Source: Phycisphaerales bacterium
GTDB taxonomy: Bacteria; Planctomycetota; Phycisphaerae; Phycisphaerales; UBA1924
Direction of reading: 5' to 3'
Assembly (NCBI GenBank): GCA_020849615.1
Contig: JADLFW010000016.1
Span: forward strand, 101,378 to 165,377
Length of the DNA: 64,000 nucleotides
Below are positions 17,401-25,833 of the stretch, in pieces (the stretch's first letter is position 1; each line of letters begins with the position of its first letter). The translations under genes and the position numbers were made by a program. The notes under the pieces were generated by a model. The model was not told the DNA's origin. It ran no database searches and saw only the letters and a program-made list of their open reading frames with translations.

Positions 17401-18771
17401 TTGGAGCCGATCGACCCCATCCAGCCACTGCGCGACGCCCTGAAGGTCTCGCCCGAGAACCTGCCCCTGCGCAGGCACCTGGCTCAGATGCTCGCCGCCG
17501 CGGGGCGGTGGGAAGAGGCCGAGCGTGAGCTGCGCGACCTGCTCACCCGCGCCCCGGATGATCGCGACGCCAAGGCGCAGCTCGCGGTCGCGTTCGTCCG
17601 CCAGCAGAAACTCTCCCAGGCCATGGTTCTGACCGAAGACCTCGTCCGCCGCGGCGATGCCGCCCCGGCCATCCTCGTACTCTTCGCCCGGCTGCTCCAC
17701 CACAACGGCCAGACCAGCGCCGCCGTCCATCAGTACAAGAAGGCGATCGACGCCGAGCCGTCCGTCCGCGATACCGCCCTGGAGGCCGACCTGGGGCTCG
17801 GCTCGCGGCGGTCGGCGCCGGAGCCGCAGTCCGGCGACGATCTCGACACCGATGATGATCGCTTCGAGGACGGGCCCGAGCCCGGGGCGATGCTGATCTC
17901 CCCCGATGACCTCGAGCGCCCCCAGATCTCCTTCGCCGACGTCGGGGGCATGGAAACCGTCAAGGAGCAGATCGCCCTCAAGATCATCCATCCCCTCCGC
18001 CACCCGGAGATGTACAAGGCCTACGGCAAGGCCATCGGCGGCGGTGTGCTCATGTACGGGCCGCCCGGCTGCGGCAAGACCCACCTCGCCCGCGCCACCG
18101 CCGGCGAAGTCCAGGCCCACTTCCTCGCCATCGGCATCAACGATGTCCTGTCCATGTGGATGGGCCAGAGCGAGACCCAGCTCCACGAGCTCTTCGAGCA
18201 GGCCCGGGCCCACAAGCCCTGCGTCATGTTCTTCGATGAGGTCGATGCCCTCGGCGCCAGCCGCTCCGACATGCGCAACAGCGCGGGCCGGCAGCTCATC
18301 AACCAGTTCCTCGCCGAGCTCGACGGCATCGCGGCCCGCAACGATGGCCTGCTCATCCTCGCCGCGACCAACGCCCCCTGGCACCTCGACCCCGCCTTCC
18401 GCCGCCCGGGCCGCTTCGACCGCGTCATCTTCGTGCCCCCACCCGACGCCGCGGCCCGCGCCGCGATCCTCCGCATCCACCTCAAGGACAAGCCCGCCGA
18501 GGAGGTCGATGCCGACGCCATCGCGAAAAAGACTGACGGCTGCTCGGGCGCCGACCTCATGGGCATCATCGACCGGGCCGTGGAGTCCAAGCTCCGCGAG
18601 GCCCTCGCCAAGGGCAAGGTCTCGCCGCTCACCACACGCGACCTGCTCGACGCCGCCAAGGCCACCAAGCCCACCACGCGGGAGTGGTTCGCCACGGCCC
18701 GGAACCACGCCCTCTACGCCAACCAGGGCGGCGCGTACGACGATGTCCTGGCGTATCTCAAGCTCACCTGA
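17401..18771 (+). CDS. TPR-containing AAA+ ATPase
   Basis: A 456-residue cytoplasmic protein if it starts at the TTG at 17401 (GGAG 6 bases upstream); an ATG at 17308 would add 31 low-complexity residues. About four TPR-like helical pairs (IDPIQPLRDALKVSPENLPLRR onward) are followed by an acidic linker and one AAA+ module. The module has Walker A GPPGCGKTH (about residue 220), Walker B VMFFDEVDAL (about 276), a GQSETQLHELFEQAR pore-proximal helix, AATNAPWHLDPAFRRPGRFDR with Arg fingers, and sensor 2 CSGADL. The ATPase is of the classic FtsH/p97-like clade. It would remodel protein partners, with the TPR part choosing them. The next gene begins 3 bases after its stop. Confidence 0.88.
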   Translation: MEPIDPIQPLRDALKVSPENLPLRRHLAQMLAAAGRWEEAERELRDLLTRAPDDRDAKAQLAVAFVRQQKLSQAMVLTEDLVRRGDAAPAILVLFARLLHHNGQTSAAVHQYKKAIDAEPSVRDTALEADLGLGSRRSAPEPQSGDDLDTDDDRFEDGPEPGAMLISPDDLERPQISFADVGGMETVKEQIALKIIHPLRHPEMYKAYGKAIGGGVLMYGPPGCGKTHLARATAGEVQAHFLAIGINDVLSMWMGQSETQLHELFEQARAHKPCVMFFDEVDALGASRSDMRNSAGRQLINQFLAELDGIAARNDGLLILAATNAPWHLDPAFRRPGRFDRVIFVPPPDAAARAAILRIHLKDKPAEEVDADAIAKKTDGCSGADLMGIIDRAVESKLREALAKGKVSPLTTRDLLDAAKATKPTTREWFATARNHALYANQGGAYDDVLAYLKLT

Positions 18772-18774
18772 AAC

Positions 18775-20043
18775 ATGACTTCCTTCTCACCCGATTCGGC
18801 GCACCTCCAGCGGGCCATGCTGCTCTTCGGGCAGCAGCGCCTCGATCTCGCCGAGCCCGAGCTCCGCCGCGCCCTGGGTGATGACCCCCAGAACTCCACC
18901 GCGCACGCCATGCTCGCGCTCTGCCTGGCCCGCCGCAAGAAACCCGACGAGGCCCTGAACGAGGCCCGCCTGGCGGTGGGCGCAGCGCCGGATGACTCTT
19001 ACCCCCACTACGTGCTCGCCTGCGTGCTCGACGACCTCCACGAGTTCGACGAGGCCGAGGCCTCCATCCGTCAATCGATCGCGCTCGACCCCCACGATCC
19101 CGACGCCCGCGCCCTGCTCGCGAGCCTCCACTTCCAGCGCCACCGCTGGAAGGATGCCCTCGCCGCGGCCGAGGAAGCCCTCGAGCAGGACCCCGAGCAC
19201 GTCGCCGCCAACAACCTCCGGGCCATGTCGCTGATCAAGCTGGGCCGCAAGGCCGAGGCGGGCCAGACCATCGATTCCGCACTCGCCCGCGACCCCGACA
19301 ACGCCGTCACCCACGCCAACATGGGCTGGACGCTCCTCCACCAGAACGACAGCCGGGCCGCGATCGACTCATTCCGCGAGGCCCTCCGCCTCCACCCCGG
19401 GCTCGAGTGGGCCCGCGTCGGCCTCGTCACCGCGCTCAAGGCCCGCAACCCCGTCTACGCGGTCTTCCTGCGCTACGTCCTCTGGATGCAGAAGCTCTCC
19501 CCCAAGGTCCGCACCGCCGTCATCATCGGCCTCTACATCCTCTACCGCATCCTTGCCGAGATCCGCCGCAACCAGCCCCAGTACGCCCCCTACATCCTCC
19601 CCCTGCTCATCCTCTACGCCGCGTTCGTGCTCATCTCCTGGCTCGCCGATCCGCTCTTCAACCTGCTGCTCCGGCTCCACCCGCTGGGCCGGCACGCCCT
19701 CACCGCCAGCGAACGGCGATCGGGCGAGGCCCTCGCCGTCTGCCTCCTCATCGCCGCCGCGTGCGTCGGCGCGTGGTACGCCACCCGCAACGACGACTAC
19801 TTCATCGCCGCCATGGCGTTCGGCGTCCTGGCCCTGCCGACGACCTCCGCCCTCGCCGCCGGGCCCGGCTCCCAGCGCATCGTGATGGCCACGTGCGCGG
19901 GCCTGGCGGCTGCGCTCGCCATCCCGGGAGTGGTGCTCATCGCCGCCGGCCTCAAGCTTGGCGGTGTGCTCTGCGCCCTGGCGATCTTCATCGCCGTGAT
20001 CTCATCATGGCTCAGCATCCCGGCGGGCCTGGCCCGTAGGTAA
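18775..20043 (+). CDS. TPR membrane protein, partner of the TPR-AAA+ ATPase
   Basis: A 422-residue protein. The first 225 residues are about six TPR repeats (AMLLFGQQRLDLAEPELRRAL, ALCLARRKKPDEALNEARLA and so on). The second half has about five hydrophobic segments (VRTAVIIGLYILYRILAE, YILPLLILYAAFVLISWL, LAVCLLIAAACVGAWYA, DYFIAAMAFGVLALP, LAIPGVVLIAAGL, VLCALAIFIAVISSWL). The TPR part should face the cytoplasm. It follows the ATPase by 3 bases and is surely co-transcribed, so a membrane-tethered TPR scaffold working with the ATPase is inferred. I recognise no named system with this pair. Confidence 0.8.
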   Translation: MTSFSPDSAHLQRAMLLFGQQRLDLAEPELRRALGDDPQNSTAHAMLALCLARRKKPDEALNEARLAVGAAPDDSYPHYVLACVLDDLHEFDEAEASIRQSIALDPHDPDARALLASLHFQRHRWKDALAAAEEALEQDPEHVAANNLRAMSLIKLGRKAEAGQTIDSALARDPDNAVTHANMGWTLLHQNDSRAAIDSFREALRLHPGLEWARVGLVTALKARNPVYAVFLRYVLWMQKLSPKVRTAVIIGLYILYRILAEIRRNQPQYAPYILPLLILYAAFVLISWLADPLFNLLLRLHPLGRHALTASERRSGEALAVCLLIAAACVGAWYATRNDDYFIAAMAFGVLALPTTSALAAGPGSQRIVMATCAGLAAALAIPGVVLIAAGLKLGGVLCALAIFIAVISSWLSIPAGLARR

Positions 20044-20067
20044 CGGCCGCCCGCGGGACGACGCCGT

Positions 20068-20628
20068 TCACGCCGCCGTGGGCCACAGCGCAGCGAACAC
20101 CAGGCCCGTGATCAGCCCCTGCACCACGCCGTCAAACGCGCAGGTGAGCACCGCCCGGCCCTTGGCCTGGAACCAGATCGCGTTGGGCAGCGCGCCGAAC
20201 ACATACCCCAGAATCCCCGCCGTTCCCAGCACCCGCAGCACGTGCGAGAACGCAGCCCCCCGCCCGATCGCCACGGCGCCGATGTACCCCACGAGCAGGC
20301 TCACCAGCAGGTACACGACGAACGACAACGCCATGTTCCGGCCCATGCTCATCGGACCCCACACGTTCAACATCCCCGACGGGCCCGTCTTCCACTTCTC
20401 CATGAACTTCGGGTCCTTGCAGTCGGCCTTCGACTTGGGCCGCGGAAATCCGTACACGCCGGGCCTGATCCCCAGCCCGCGGATCGCCGCCATCAGCGCA
20501 TCCTCATCGGGCGCCCCCTCCATGTCCCCCGCGTGGTGCCCCATCACCATCCACGCCAGCGCGCTGTACACCCACACCGCCGCCGCCGACACCACGATCG
20601 GGACCACCAGGCTCACCAGCATGTCCAT
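20068..20628 (-). CDS. Conserved membrane protein of unknown function
   Basis: A 186-residue membrane protein with about four helices: LVSLVVPIVVSAAAVWVYSALAWMVM, MALSFVVYLLVSLLVGYIGAVAIG, VLRVLGTAGILGYVFGALPNAIWF and VVQGLITGLVFAALWP. Between the first two is a soluble stretch with HHAGDME and RPGVYGFPRP, where the His residues could bind metal. GGAGG lies 4 bases before the ATG at 20628. I do not recognise the family. It converges with the TPR-AAA+ pair. Confidence 0.7.
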   Translation of the reverse strand: MDMLVSLVVPIVVSAAAVWVYSALAWMVMGHHAGDMEGAPDEDALMAAIRGLGIRPGVYGFPRPKSKADCKDPKFMEKWKTGPSGMLNVWGPMSMGRNMALSFVVYLLVSLLVGYIGAVAIGRGAAFSHVLRVLGTAGILGYVFGALPNAIWFQAKGRAVLTCAFDGVVQGLITGLVFAALWPTAA

Positions 20629-20836
20629 ACCGCCTCCAGGGGCTCTGCCCCGCACGAGTTTGCCGATGCGACACCCCCGCCACCAAGAGCGAAACTCGCC
20701 CCTTCGAGCCCCGATCCAGAGCGGACCGGGCCATATCCTGCCATCCGCCCCGCGCCCGCGTCAAGCTGCCCGTTTCCCACCAGACCCCGGGGCCCGCGGT
20801 TGACTTGCCCCTCCCACCCCCTCCACGATCCCCCCG

Positions 20837-21781
20837 ATGACGGCTATCGAGTTCTACAAGGTCCACGGCCTGGGCAACGACTTCATCCTCGTGGATGGAT
20901 TGGCCCGCCGCGAACTCGCCGACCTCGATTGGCCCGCGCTCGCGCCCCGGCTGTGCAACCGCCACACCGGCATCGGCGCCGATGGAATCCTGCTCCTCAC
21001 CCCCGCGCCCCCGGCACAGTCGCCCGCCGCCGACATCCGGATGCGCATCTTCAACGCCGATGGCTCCGAAGCGCAGATGTGCGGCAACGGCATCCGCTGC
21101 ATCGCCCGCCACATGGTCATCCACCACCGCTGGCCCGGGCCGCTGCTCCGCGTGCTGACCCCTCGCGGCGTCCTTCCCATCACCTTCGACGCTGGGCCGG
21201 GAGCATTCACCGCGACAGTCGACATGGGTGAACCCATCCTTTCCGCGCGCCAGATCCCCATCGACTCACCCGCCGACCGTTTCGTCGATCAGCCCCTGCT
21301 CCTGCGGCCCGACCTCAACGACCGCGACCTCGCAGCGGCCGTGACAGCCCTCGGCCCGCCCGCCCGCGCGATCGATCGCTCGATCGAAATCCGCGCCACC
21401 GCGGTCTCCATGGGCAACCCCCACGCCGTGGTCTTCATCTCCGATGCGCCGGGCCTGCCGCTGGCCGCGCTCGGGCCCGCGCTCGAGTCCCACCCCGCCT
21501 TCCCCGAGAAGGCCAACGCCCAGTTTCTGCACGTGACCGGGCGGAGCGCTGCCACGCTCCGCACCTGGGAACGCGGCGCCGGGCCCACGCAGGCCTGCGG
21601 CACCGGCGCCTGCGCCGCCCTCGTCGCCGGCGTCCTCGCAAGTCATCTCGAACGCCGGGCGACCATTCACCTGCCGGGCGGGCCGCTGCTGATCCGCTGG
21701 GATGAGGCCTCGAACCACGTCTTCATGACCGGGCCCGCCGAAGAGGTCTACCGCGGCGTAGTGGCCCTCACGGGCCGGTGA
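20837..21781 (+). CDS. dapF: Diaminopimelate epimerase
   Basis: A 314-residue cytoplasmic enzyme that converts LL-diaminopimelate to the meso form for lysine and peptidoglycan synthesis. It begins with MTAIEFYKVHGLGNDFILVDG, the standard family start. The two catalytic cysteines are in QMCGNGIRC (Cys about 82) and TQACGTGACAAL (Cys about 254). SMGNPHAVVF and WERGAGPT are also in place. It is slightly longer than the roughly 275-residue norm because of loops. There is no Shine-Dalgarno sequence; CACGAT lies 7 bases before the ATG. The lipoprotein gene downstream has its own start-proximal hexamer. Confidence 0.97.
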   Translation: MTAIEFYKVHGLGNDFILVDGLARRELADLDWPALAPRLCNRHTGIGADGILLLTPAPPAQSPAADIRMRIFNADGSEAQMCGNGIRCIARHMVIHHRWPGPLLRVLTPRGVLPITFDAGPGAFTATVDMGEPILSARQIPIDSPADRFVDQPLLLRPDLNDRDLAAAVTALGPPARAIDRSIEIRATAVSMGNPHAVVFISDAPGLPLAALGPALESHPAFPEKANAQFLHVTGRSAATLRTWERGAGPTQACGTGACAALVAGVLASHLERRATIHLPGGPLLIRWDEASNHVFMTGPAEEVYRGVVALTGR

Positions 21782-21800
21782 ATGCCGGCCGGGCCCGTGA

Positions 21801-21806
21801 TACGCT
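21801..21806 (+). promoter_or_regulatory. -10-like TACGCT, 6 bases before the lipoprotein start
   Basis: TACGCT then GCAACC then the ATG at 21813, without a ribosome site. A leaderless transcript is inferred. Confidence 0.5.
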
Positions 21807-21812
21807 GCAACC

Positions 21813-22784
21813 ATGAACACCTCACGTTTCGGGGCCCCGCTCGCGGCGGTCGGGATCGCGGTCGGGGTTGCGCTGCTCTCCCTGCCGGGCTGCATCGTCG
21901 GCGAGATCCGCGATGAGCTCAAGAGCGCCAACAGCCAGCTCGGCGATGTCCAGCAGTCGCTCGGCAAGCTCGACCAGACCAACGAGCAGATCGCCCGCAC
22001 GAACGAAGAGCTGATCCGCACCTCAAAGCTCATCGATGAGGTGCAGCAGGGCCTCGGCCGCATCGACACCACCAACTCGTCGCTGAACCAGGTCGACCAG
22101 CAGCTCGCCATCCTCAACTCCATCAACACGTCGCTCAACCACCTTGATGCCCACCTCGCCTCGCTCCGCAAGACGATCTCCAGCCTTGATGACAGCATCC
22201 CCTTCTTCAGCTTCGGCGACAGCGCCGACGAAGCAGCCGCTATTCCCGCACCCGATGCCGCCCCGACCGCTCCGGCCGGCGAGCCCGCTCCTGCCCCGGC
22301 GCCGCCCGAACCGGCCGCGACCGAGGTCGCCGCAGCACCCGCCGCCGCCCCCGCCGATCAATCCCCCGCCCGCGACCCCATGGTCGGCGCCTGGGTCACC
22401 CGCTACCCCGATGACACCCGGGCCATCATCTTCGCGCCCGATGGACGGTTCATCCTCAGCCGCCGCATGCCCGATGGAACTGCAACCGAGTTCCTCGGCG
22501 AGTGGAAACGCGATCAGCGATCACTCAAGCTGACGGGCCTGCCGATCGCGGCTTCCCAGTCCATCCCGGCCGCCGCCCCCACCCAGCCTCCCGCCCCCGC
22601 CCCCGCCGCTGCCGCCCCGAAGCCGCCCACAGCCGCTCCATCCACGCCGGCGACCCCGGGCGAGCCGGCCGCGGCCCCGGTTGACCCCCAACCCATCACT
22701 CGAGTCGTCGAACTCGTCATCATCACGGGCCGCTCGGTCACCATCCGACTCGATGGCGAGTTGATCATCCTCGTCCGCCCGTGA
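21813..22784 (+). CDS. Coiled-coil lipoprotein with Ala/Pro-rich linkers
   Basis: A 323-residue predicted lipoprotein (lipobox LPGC, Cys27). Residues 30-130 are a long heptad-rich coiled coil built of related units (LGDVQQSLGKLDQTNEQIA, LIDEVQQGLGRIDTTNSSL, LAILNSINTSLNHLDAHLA). Then comes an Ala/Pro linker, a small globular part with VGAWVTRYPDDTRAIIFAPDG and FILSRRMPDGTATEFLGEW, a second Ala/Pro linker and a final beta-strand pair. The globular part resembles the lipocalin-like single-sheet domains that read ...G.W......F..DG.F. It is likely periplasmic and attached to a membrane. Function is unknown. Confidence 0.7.
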   Translation: MNTSRFGAPLAAVGIAVGVALLSLPGCIVGEIRDELKSANSQLGDVQQSLGKLDQTNEQIARTNEELIRTSKLIDEVQQGLGRIDTTNSSLNQVDQQLAILNSINTSLNHLDAHLASLRKTISSLDDSIPFFSFGDSADEAAAIPAPDAAPTAPAGEPAPAPAPPEPAATEVAAAPAAAPADQSPARDPMVGAWVTRYPDDTRAIIFAPDGRFILSRRMPDGTATEFLGEWKRDQRSLKLTGLPIAASQSIPAAAPTQPPAPAPAAAAPKPPTAAPSTPATPGEPAAAPVDPQPITRVVELVIITGRSVTIRLDGELIILVRP

Positions 22785-22806
22785 TCCCCGCAGCCTCGGA
22801 AACCTC

Positions 22807-22812
22807 TACCAT
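22807..22812 (+). promoter_or_regulatory. -10-like TACCAT, 6 bases before the next start
   Basis: TACCAT, TCCGGG, then the ATG at 22819. No Shine-Dalgarno sequence is present. The same hexamer and spacing occur at 343. Confidence 0.5.
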
Positions 22813-22818
22813 TCCGGG

Positions 22819-23097
22819 ATGACCGACCCCTCTCCCGCCGAGCAACCGGCCGCGACCCCGCCCGCCATTTCCGAGGAAACGCTCAAGGCCGCCCTCACCG
22901 CGTTCAAGAAGCGCTTCAAGCTCACCAAGCTGAACGATGAATCCAAGCTCGGCGCCAGCCGCCCCATGACGGGCGGCAGGAAATCCGAGATCCAGGGCAT
23001 CATCCCGCCCAACGATTTCAAGCGCGAAGTCTGGCAGGAACTGGCCCGGCAGGGCAAGATCAAGAACATGGGCGGGGGCTTCTACGGCCTCTCCTGA
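22819..23097 (+). CDS. Small conserved hypothetical protein
   Basis: A 92-residue soluble basic protein. A disordered Pro/Ala N-terminus leads into a helical EETLKAALTAFKKRFKLTKLNDESKLG and a domain with GIIPPNDFKREVWQELARQGKIKNMGGGFYGL, which has the look of a small winged-helix or nucleic-acid-binding fold. The family is not one I can name. It has a start-proximal TANNNT hexamer, so it is likely expressed on its own. Confidence 0.65.
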   Translation: MTDPSPAEQPAATPPAISEETLKAALTAFKKRFKLTKLNDESKLGASRPMTGGRKSEIQGIIPPNDFKREVWQELARQGKIKNMGGGFYGLS

Positions 23098-23160
23098 TGC
23101 CGGGCCCGCGCCTTTCCCCCGAACTCCCGGCCCCCGGCCCCTCCCGGAGCTCACGCCGAC

Positions 23161-23679
23161 ATGCGTCTGAAGACCACTCTCAACATCTGGGCACGCAGGC
23201 TCCACCGCTGGGGCTCGGTCGCGTGCGCCCTTCCCCTGCTCATCGTGCTCTGCACCGGCATCCCGCTGCTGCTCAAGAAGAACATCGCGTGGATCCAGCC
23301 GCCCACCGCAGCCCCCGCCGTCGCGATCACCCCGCCCGCTATCACCTTCGACCAGGCCCTTGACGCGGCCCGATCCATCCCAGAGGCCGAAGTCACCAGC
23401 TGGGATGATGTCCATCGCCTCGACATGCGCATCAAGGATGGTGTGCTCAAGGTCCAGGCCCGCAGCGGATGGGAGGTCCAGGTCTGCACCACCACCGGCG
23501 CGGTCCTTCACCACGCCCAGCGCCGCAGCGATCTCATCGAGTCACTGCACGATGGCTCCTTCTTCCACCCCGCCGCCAAGTACTTCATCTTCCTCCCCAG
23601 CGCCGTCATCGTCCTCTCGCTATGGCTGACGGGCCTGTGGCTCTGGCTCATGCCCTATCTGCGCCGCCGCCGGGCCTGA
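23161..23679 (+). CDS. PepSY-associated membrane protein
   Basis: A 172-residue inner-membrane protein. An N-terminal WARRLHRWGSVACALPLLIVLCTGIPLLL helix carries the RxxHxW-type start common in PepSY_TM proteins. A periplasmic PepSY-like domain (ITFDQALDAARSIPEAEVTSWDDVHRLDMRI, then a GWEVQV strand and TGAVLHHAQRRSDLIESLHDGSFF) follows, and a last helix YFIFLPSAVIVLSLWLTGLWLWLMPYL. The protein is a short version of the multi-helix PepSY_TM family linked to siderophore uptake and heme or iron reduction. A CGGAG site precedes the ATG. No iron-transport gene is adjacent. Confidence 0.78.
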   Translation: MRLKTTLNIWARRLHRWGSVACALPLLIVLCTGIPLLLKKNIAWIQPPTAAPAVAITPPAITFDQALDAARSIPEAEVTSWDDVHRLDMRIKDGVLKVQARSGWEVQVCTTTGAVLHHAQRRSDLIESLHDGSFFHPAAKYFIFLPSAVIVLSLWLTGLWLWLMPYLRRRRA

Positions 23680-23751
23680 GCCCGCGATTCCGGCGACCGC
23701 GTTCCTCAACCTCGATGACCCACGAGCCCGAATCGTAAACGAGGGCCCCAC

Positions 23752-23789
23752 GTGGATCACCGCCTCCATGGTGGATCACCGCCTCCATG
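23752..23789. repeat. Tandem duplication of a 19-base unit
   Basis: GTGGATCACCGCCTCCATG occurs twice in a row. It sits in the convergent gap between the PepSY gene and the acyl-CoA mutase gene. Confidence 0.9.
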
Positions 23790-23797
23790 GAAGAAAA

Positions 23798-25663
23798 CTA
23801 CCACTCCGGCCCGCCGCTGTACCGCCCGTACACATCCGCCATCGCCTGCACCATCTCCCCCAGCGTGCAGTTCGCCAGCGCCCCATCCACCAGCGCCGGC
23901 ATCACGTTGGTCGCATCCAGCCCGGAGTTCCCCGCCCCGCCCAGCCCCGGCATCTCGTGCTGCAGCGTGAACGCCCGGCCCTGGCACGCGGCCCGGATGT
24001 TGTCGAGCGCCCGGGCCACCTTCCCCGCATCCCGCCGCTTCTTGAACGCCGCCAGGCGCTCGCACTGCTGCACCTCGACATCGTGCCCGATCTGCAGGAT
24101 CTCGATCGGCCGCTTCTCATCATCATCCGTGTACGCGTTCACACCCACGATGATCCGGTCGCCCGCCTCGCACTCCTCGCTGTACCGGTAGCTCGCCTCG
24201 GCGATCTGCCGCCGGAAGTACCCGCGGTTGATCCCCGCCACCACGCCCCGCCCGTACGTGCGCTTGGGCTTGTAGGCGGCGTGCCCCGCGAGCGACGCCG
24301 AGTCACCCTCCGTGCCCTCGTGCCTCCGTGCCCTCGTGCCTTCCCCGTACTCGCCCATCCGGTCGATCTCATCGATGAACCGCAGCCCCTCGCGCTCCAT
24401 CGTGTCGGTCAGCTGCTCGATGAACCAGCTCCCCCCCAGCGGGTCCGCCACCCGCGTCACGCCCGTCTCGTGCGCCAGGATCTGCTGCGTCCGCAGCGCC
24501 ACCGTCACCGCCTGCTCCGTCGGCAGCCCCAGCGTCTCATCCATCGAGTCGGTGTGCAGGCTCTGGCACCCGCCCAGCACCGCCGCCATCGCCTGGTAGG
24601 CCACCCGCACGATGTTGTTCAGCGGCTGCTGCTCCGTCAGGCTGCACCCAGCCGTCTGCACGTGCGTCTTCATGTACCACGACTTCTCGCTCCGGGCCCC
24701 GTACCGCTCCTTCATCACCCGGGCCCAGATCCGCCTCGCGGCCCGGAGCTTGCACAGCTCCTCGAAGAACTCGTTGTGGCTGTTGAAGAAGAAGCTCAGC
24801 CTCGGCGCGAAGCTGTCAATATCCAGCCCGCGCTCCATGCACGCCTCGACGTACTCCATCCCGTCCCGCAGCGTGAACGCCAGCTCTTGCGCCGCCGTGC
24901 TCCCCGCCTCGCGGATGTGGTACCCGGAGATCGACACGCTGTGCCACCTCGGCACGAACCTGCTCTGGAACTCGATCGTGTCCACCACCAGCTTCACGCT
25001 GGGCTCCGGCGGATAGATGAACTCGTTCTGCGAGTGGAACTCCTTCAGGATGTCGTTCTGCAGCGTCCCCCCCAGCGTCGACCACGAGATCCCCCGCTGC
25101 AGCGCCATCGCCAGGTACATCGCCCAGATCACCGCGGCCGGGCCGTTGATCGTCTGGCTCACCGTCACCCCGTCGATCGGGATCTCCGCGTACAGCCGGT
25201 GCATGTCCTCGATCGTGCAGATCGCCACCCCGCACTTGCCCACCTCGCCCACCGACAGCTCATCATCCGAATCCCGGCCCATCAGCGTCGGCAGGTCAAA
25301 CGCCGTGCTCAGCCCCGTGTTCGCCGCCGTCGATGATTTGGCCGCCCCCAGCAGGTACTTGAACCGCCGGTTCGTGTCATCCGCGCTCCCGAACCCCGCG
25401 AACTGCCGCATCGTCCACAGCCGCGTCCGGTACCCCCCCGGGAACAGCCCCCGCGTGTACGGGTACTCGCCGGGCCGCGGCAGGTCACGCGCCAGGTTCG
25501 CCAGCGACTCGGGCACCACGTACCGCTGCTGCGCAGGCCCGTACGAAGGGTCCAGCACCAGCCCGGAGATCGTCACCGCGTGCGGATCGATCCGCTCCGG
25601 GGATGAGACGGGCGGCGCAGTGATAGAACCAGAAGACGCGCGTGGGGTGGACGAACGGCTCAT
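23798..25663 (-). CDS. Acyl-CoA mutase large subunit (methylmalonyl-CoA mutase family)
   Basis: A 621-residue TIM-barrel subunit of a coenzyme B12-dependent acyl-CoA mutase. Landmarks are YTRGLFPGGYRTRLWTMRQF, STAFDLPTLMGRDSDD, GTLQNDILKEF, SISGYHIREAGSTA, FAPRLSFFF and RVADPLGGSWF. The B12-binding domain is absent, so a separate small subunit must exist elsewhere. The substrate-binding motif, usually FPTMY or YPTMY, reads FPGGY, which hints at a substrate other than methylmalonyl-CoA. Residues about 440-453 (TRARRHEGTEGD) are encoded by an 8-base tandem repeat inserted in frame. TAGAAT lies 6 bases before the ATG and there is no ribosome site. A nearby 3-hydroxyacyl-CoA dehydrogenase points to short-chain acyl-CoA metabolism. 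Confidence 0.9.
   Translation of the reverse strand: MSRSSTPRASSGSITAPPVSSPERIDPHAVTISGLVLDPSYGPAQQRYVVPESLANLARDLPRPGEYPYTRGLFPGGYRTRLWTMRQFAGFGSADDTNRRFKYLLGAAKSSTAANTGLSTAFDLPTLMGRDSDDELSVGEVGKCGVAICTIEDMHRLYAEIPIDGVTVSQTINGPAAVIWAMYLAMALQRGISWSTLGGTLQNDILKEFHSQNEFIYPPEPSVKLVVDTIEFQSRFVPRWHSVSISGYHIREAGSTAAQELAFTLRDGMEYVEACMERGLDIDSFAPRLSFFFNSHNEFFEELCKLRAARRIWARVMKERYGARSEKSWYMKTHVQTAGCSLTEQQPLNNIVRVAYQAMAAVLGGCQSLHTDSMDETLGLPTEQAVTVALRTQQILAHETGVTRVADPLGGSWFIEQLTDTMEREGLRFIDEIDRMGEYGEGTRARRHEGTEGDSASLAGHAAYKPKRTYGRGVVAGINRGYFRRQIAEASYRYSEECEAGDRIIVGVNAYTDDDEKRPIEILQIGHDVEVQQCERLAAFKKRRDAGKVARALDNIRAACQGRAFTLQHEMPGLGGAGNSGLDATNVMPALVDGALANCTLGEMVQAMADVYGRYSGGPEW
24308..24339. repeat. 8-base tandem repeat inside the acyl-CoA mutase gene
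   Basis: Four units of the form C(T/C)(C/T)CGTGC run through the coding frame. The same four-unit octamer array occurs at 42353-42384 in the homoaconitase gene. Both encode an Arg-His-Glu-Gly-Thr-Glu-like peptide. Confidence 0.9.
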
Positions 25664-25669
25664 GCGTGC

Positions 25670-25675
25670 ATTCTA
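25670..25675 (-). promoter_or_regulatory. -10 hexamer TAGAAT, 6 bases before the acyl-CoA mutase start
   Basis: On the minus strand TAGAAT then GCACGC then the ATG at 25663. No Shine-Dalgarno sequence is present. It is one of the best -10 matches of the start-proximal set. Confidence 0.55.
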
Positions 25676-25797
25676 CCGGAACGCCGCTGCGAACCCAGCC
25701 CAACAAGCGCACCGTATCCGCTCAGCGCGCCGCCCCTGAACCGCGCTCGCCCGGCGCTGCGCTCCTTGCGCGACCGGCACGCTCGGCCGGACCCATA

Positions 25798-25803
25798 TAT
25801 AAT
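25798..25803 (+). promoter_or_regulatory. -10 hexamer TATAAT upstream of the DUF4010 gene
   Basis: A consensus TATAAT in an A/T island (CATATATAAT) lies 30 bases before the ATG at 25834. A -35 box at the usual distance is weak. Confidence 0.45.
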
Positions 25804-25833
25804 CCGAACCACACTCCGCCCGGACTGCCAAAC

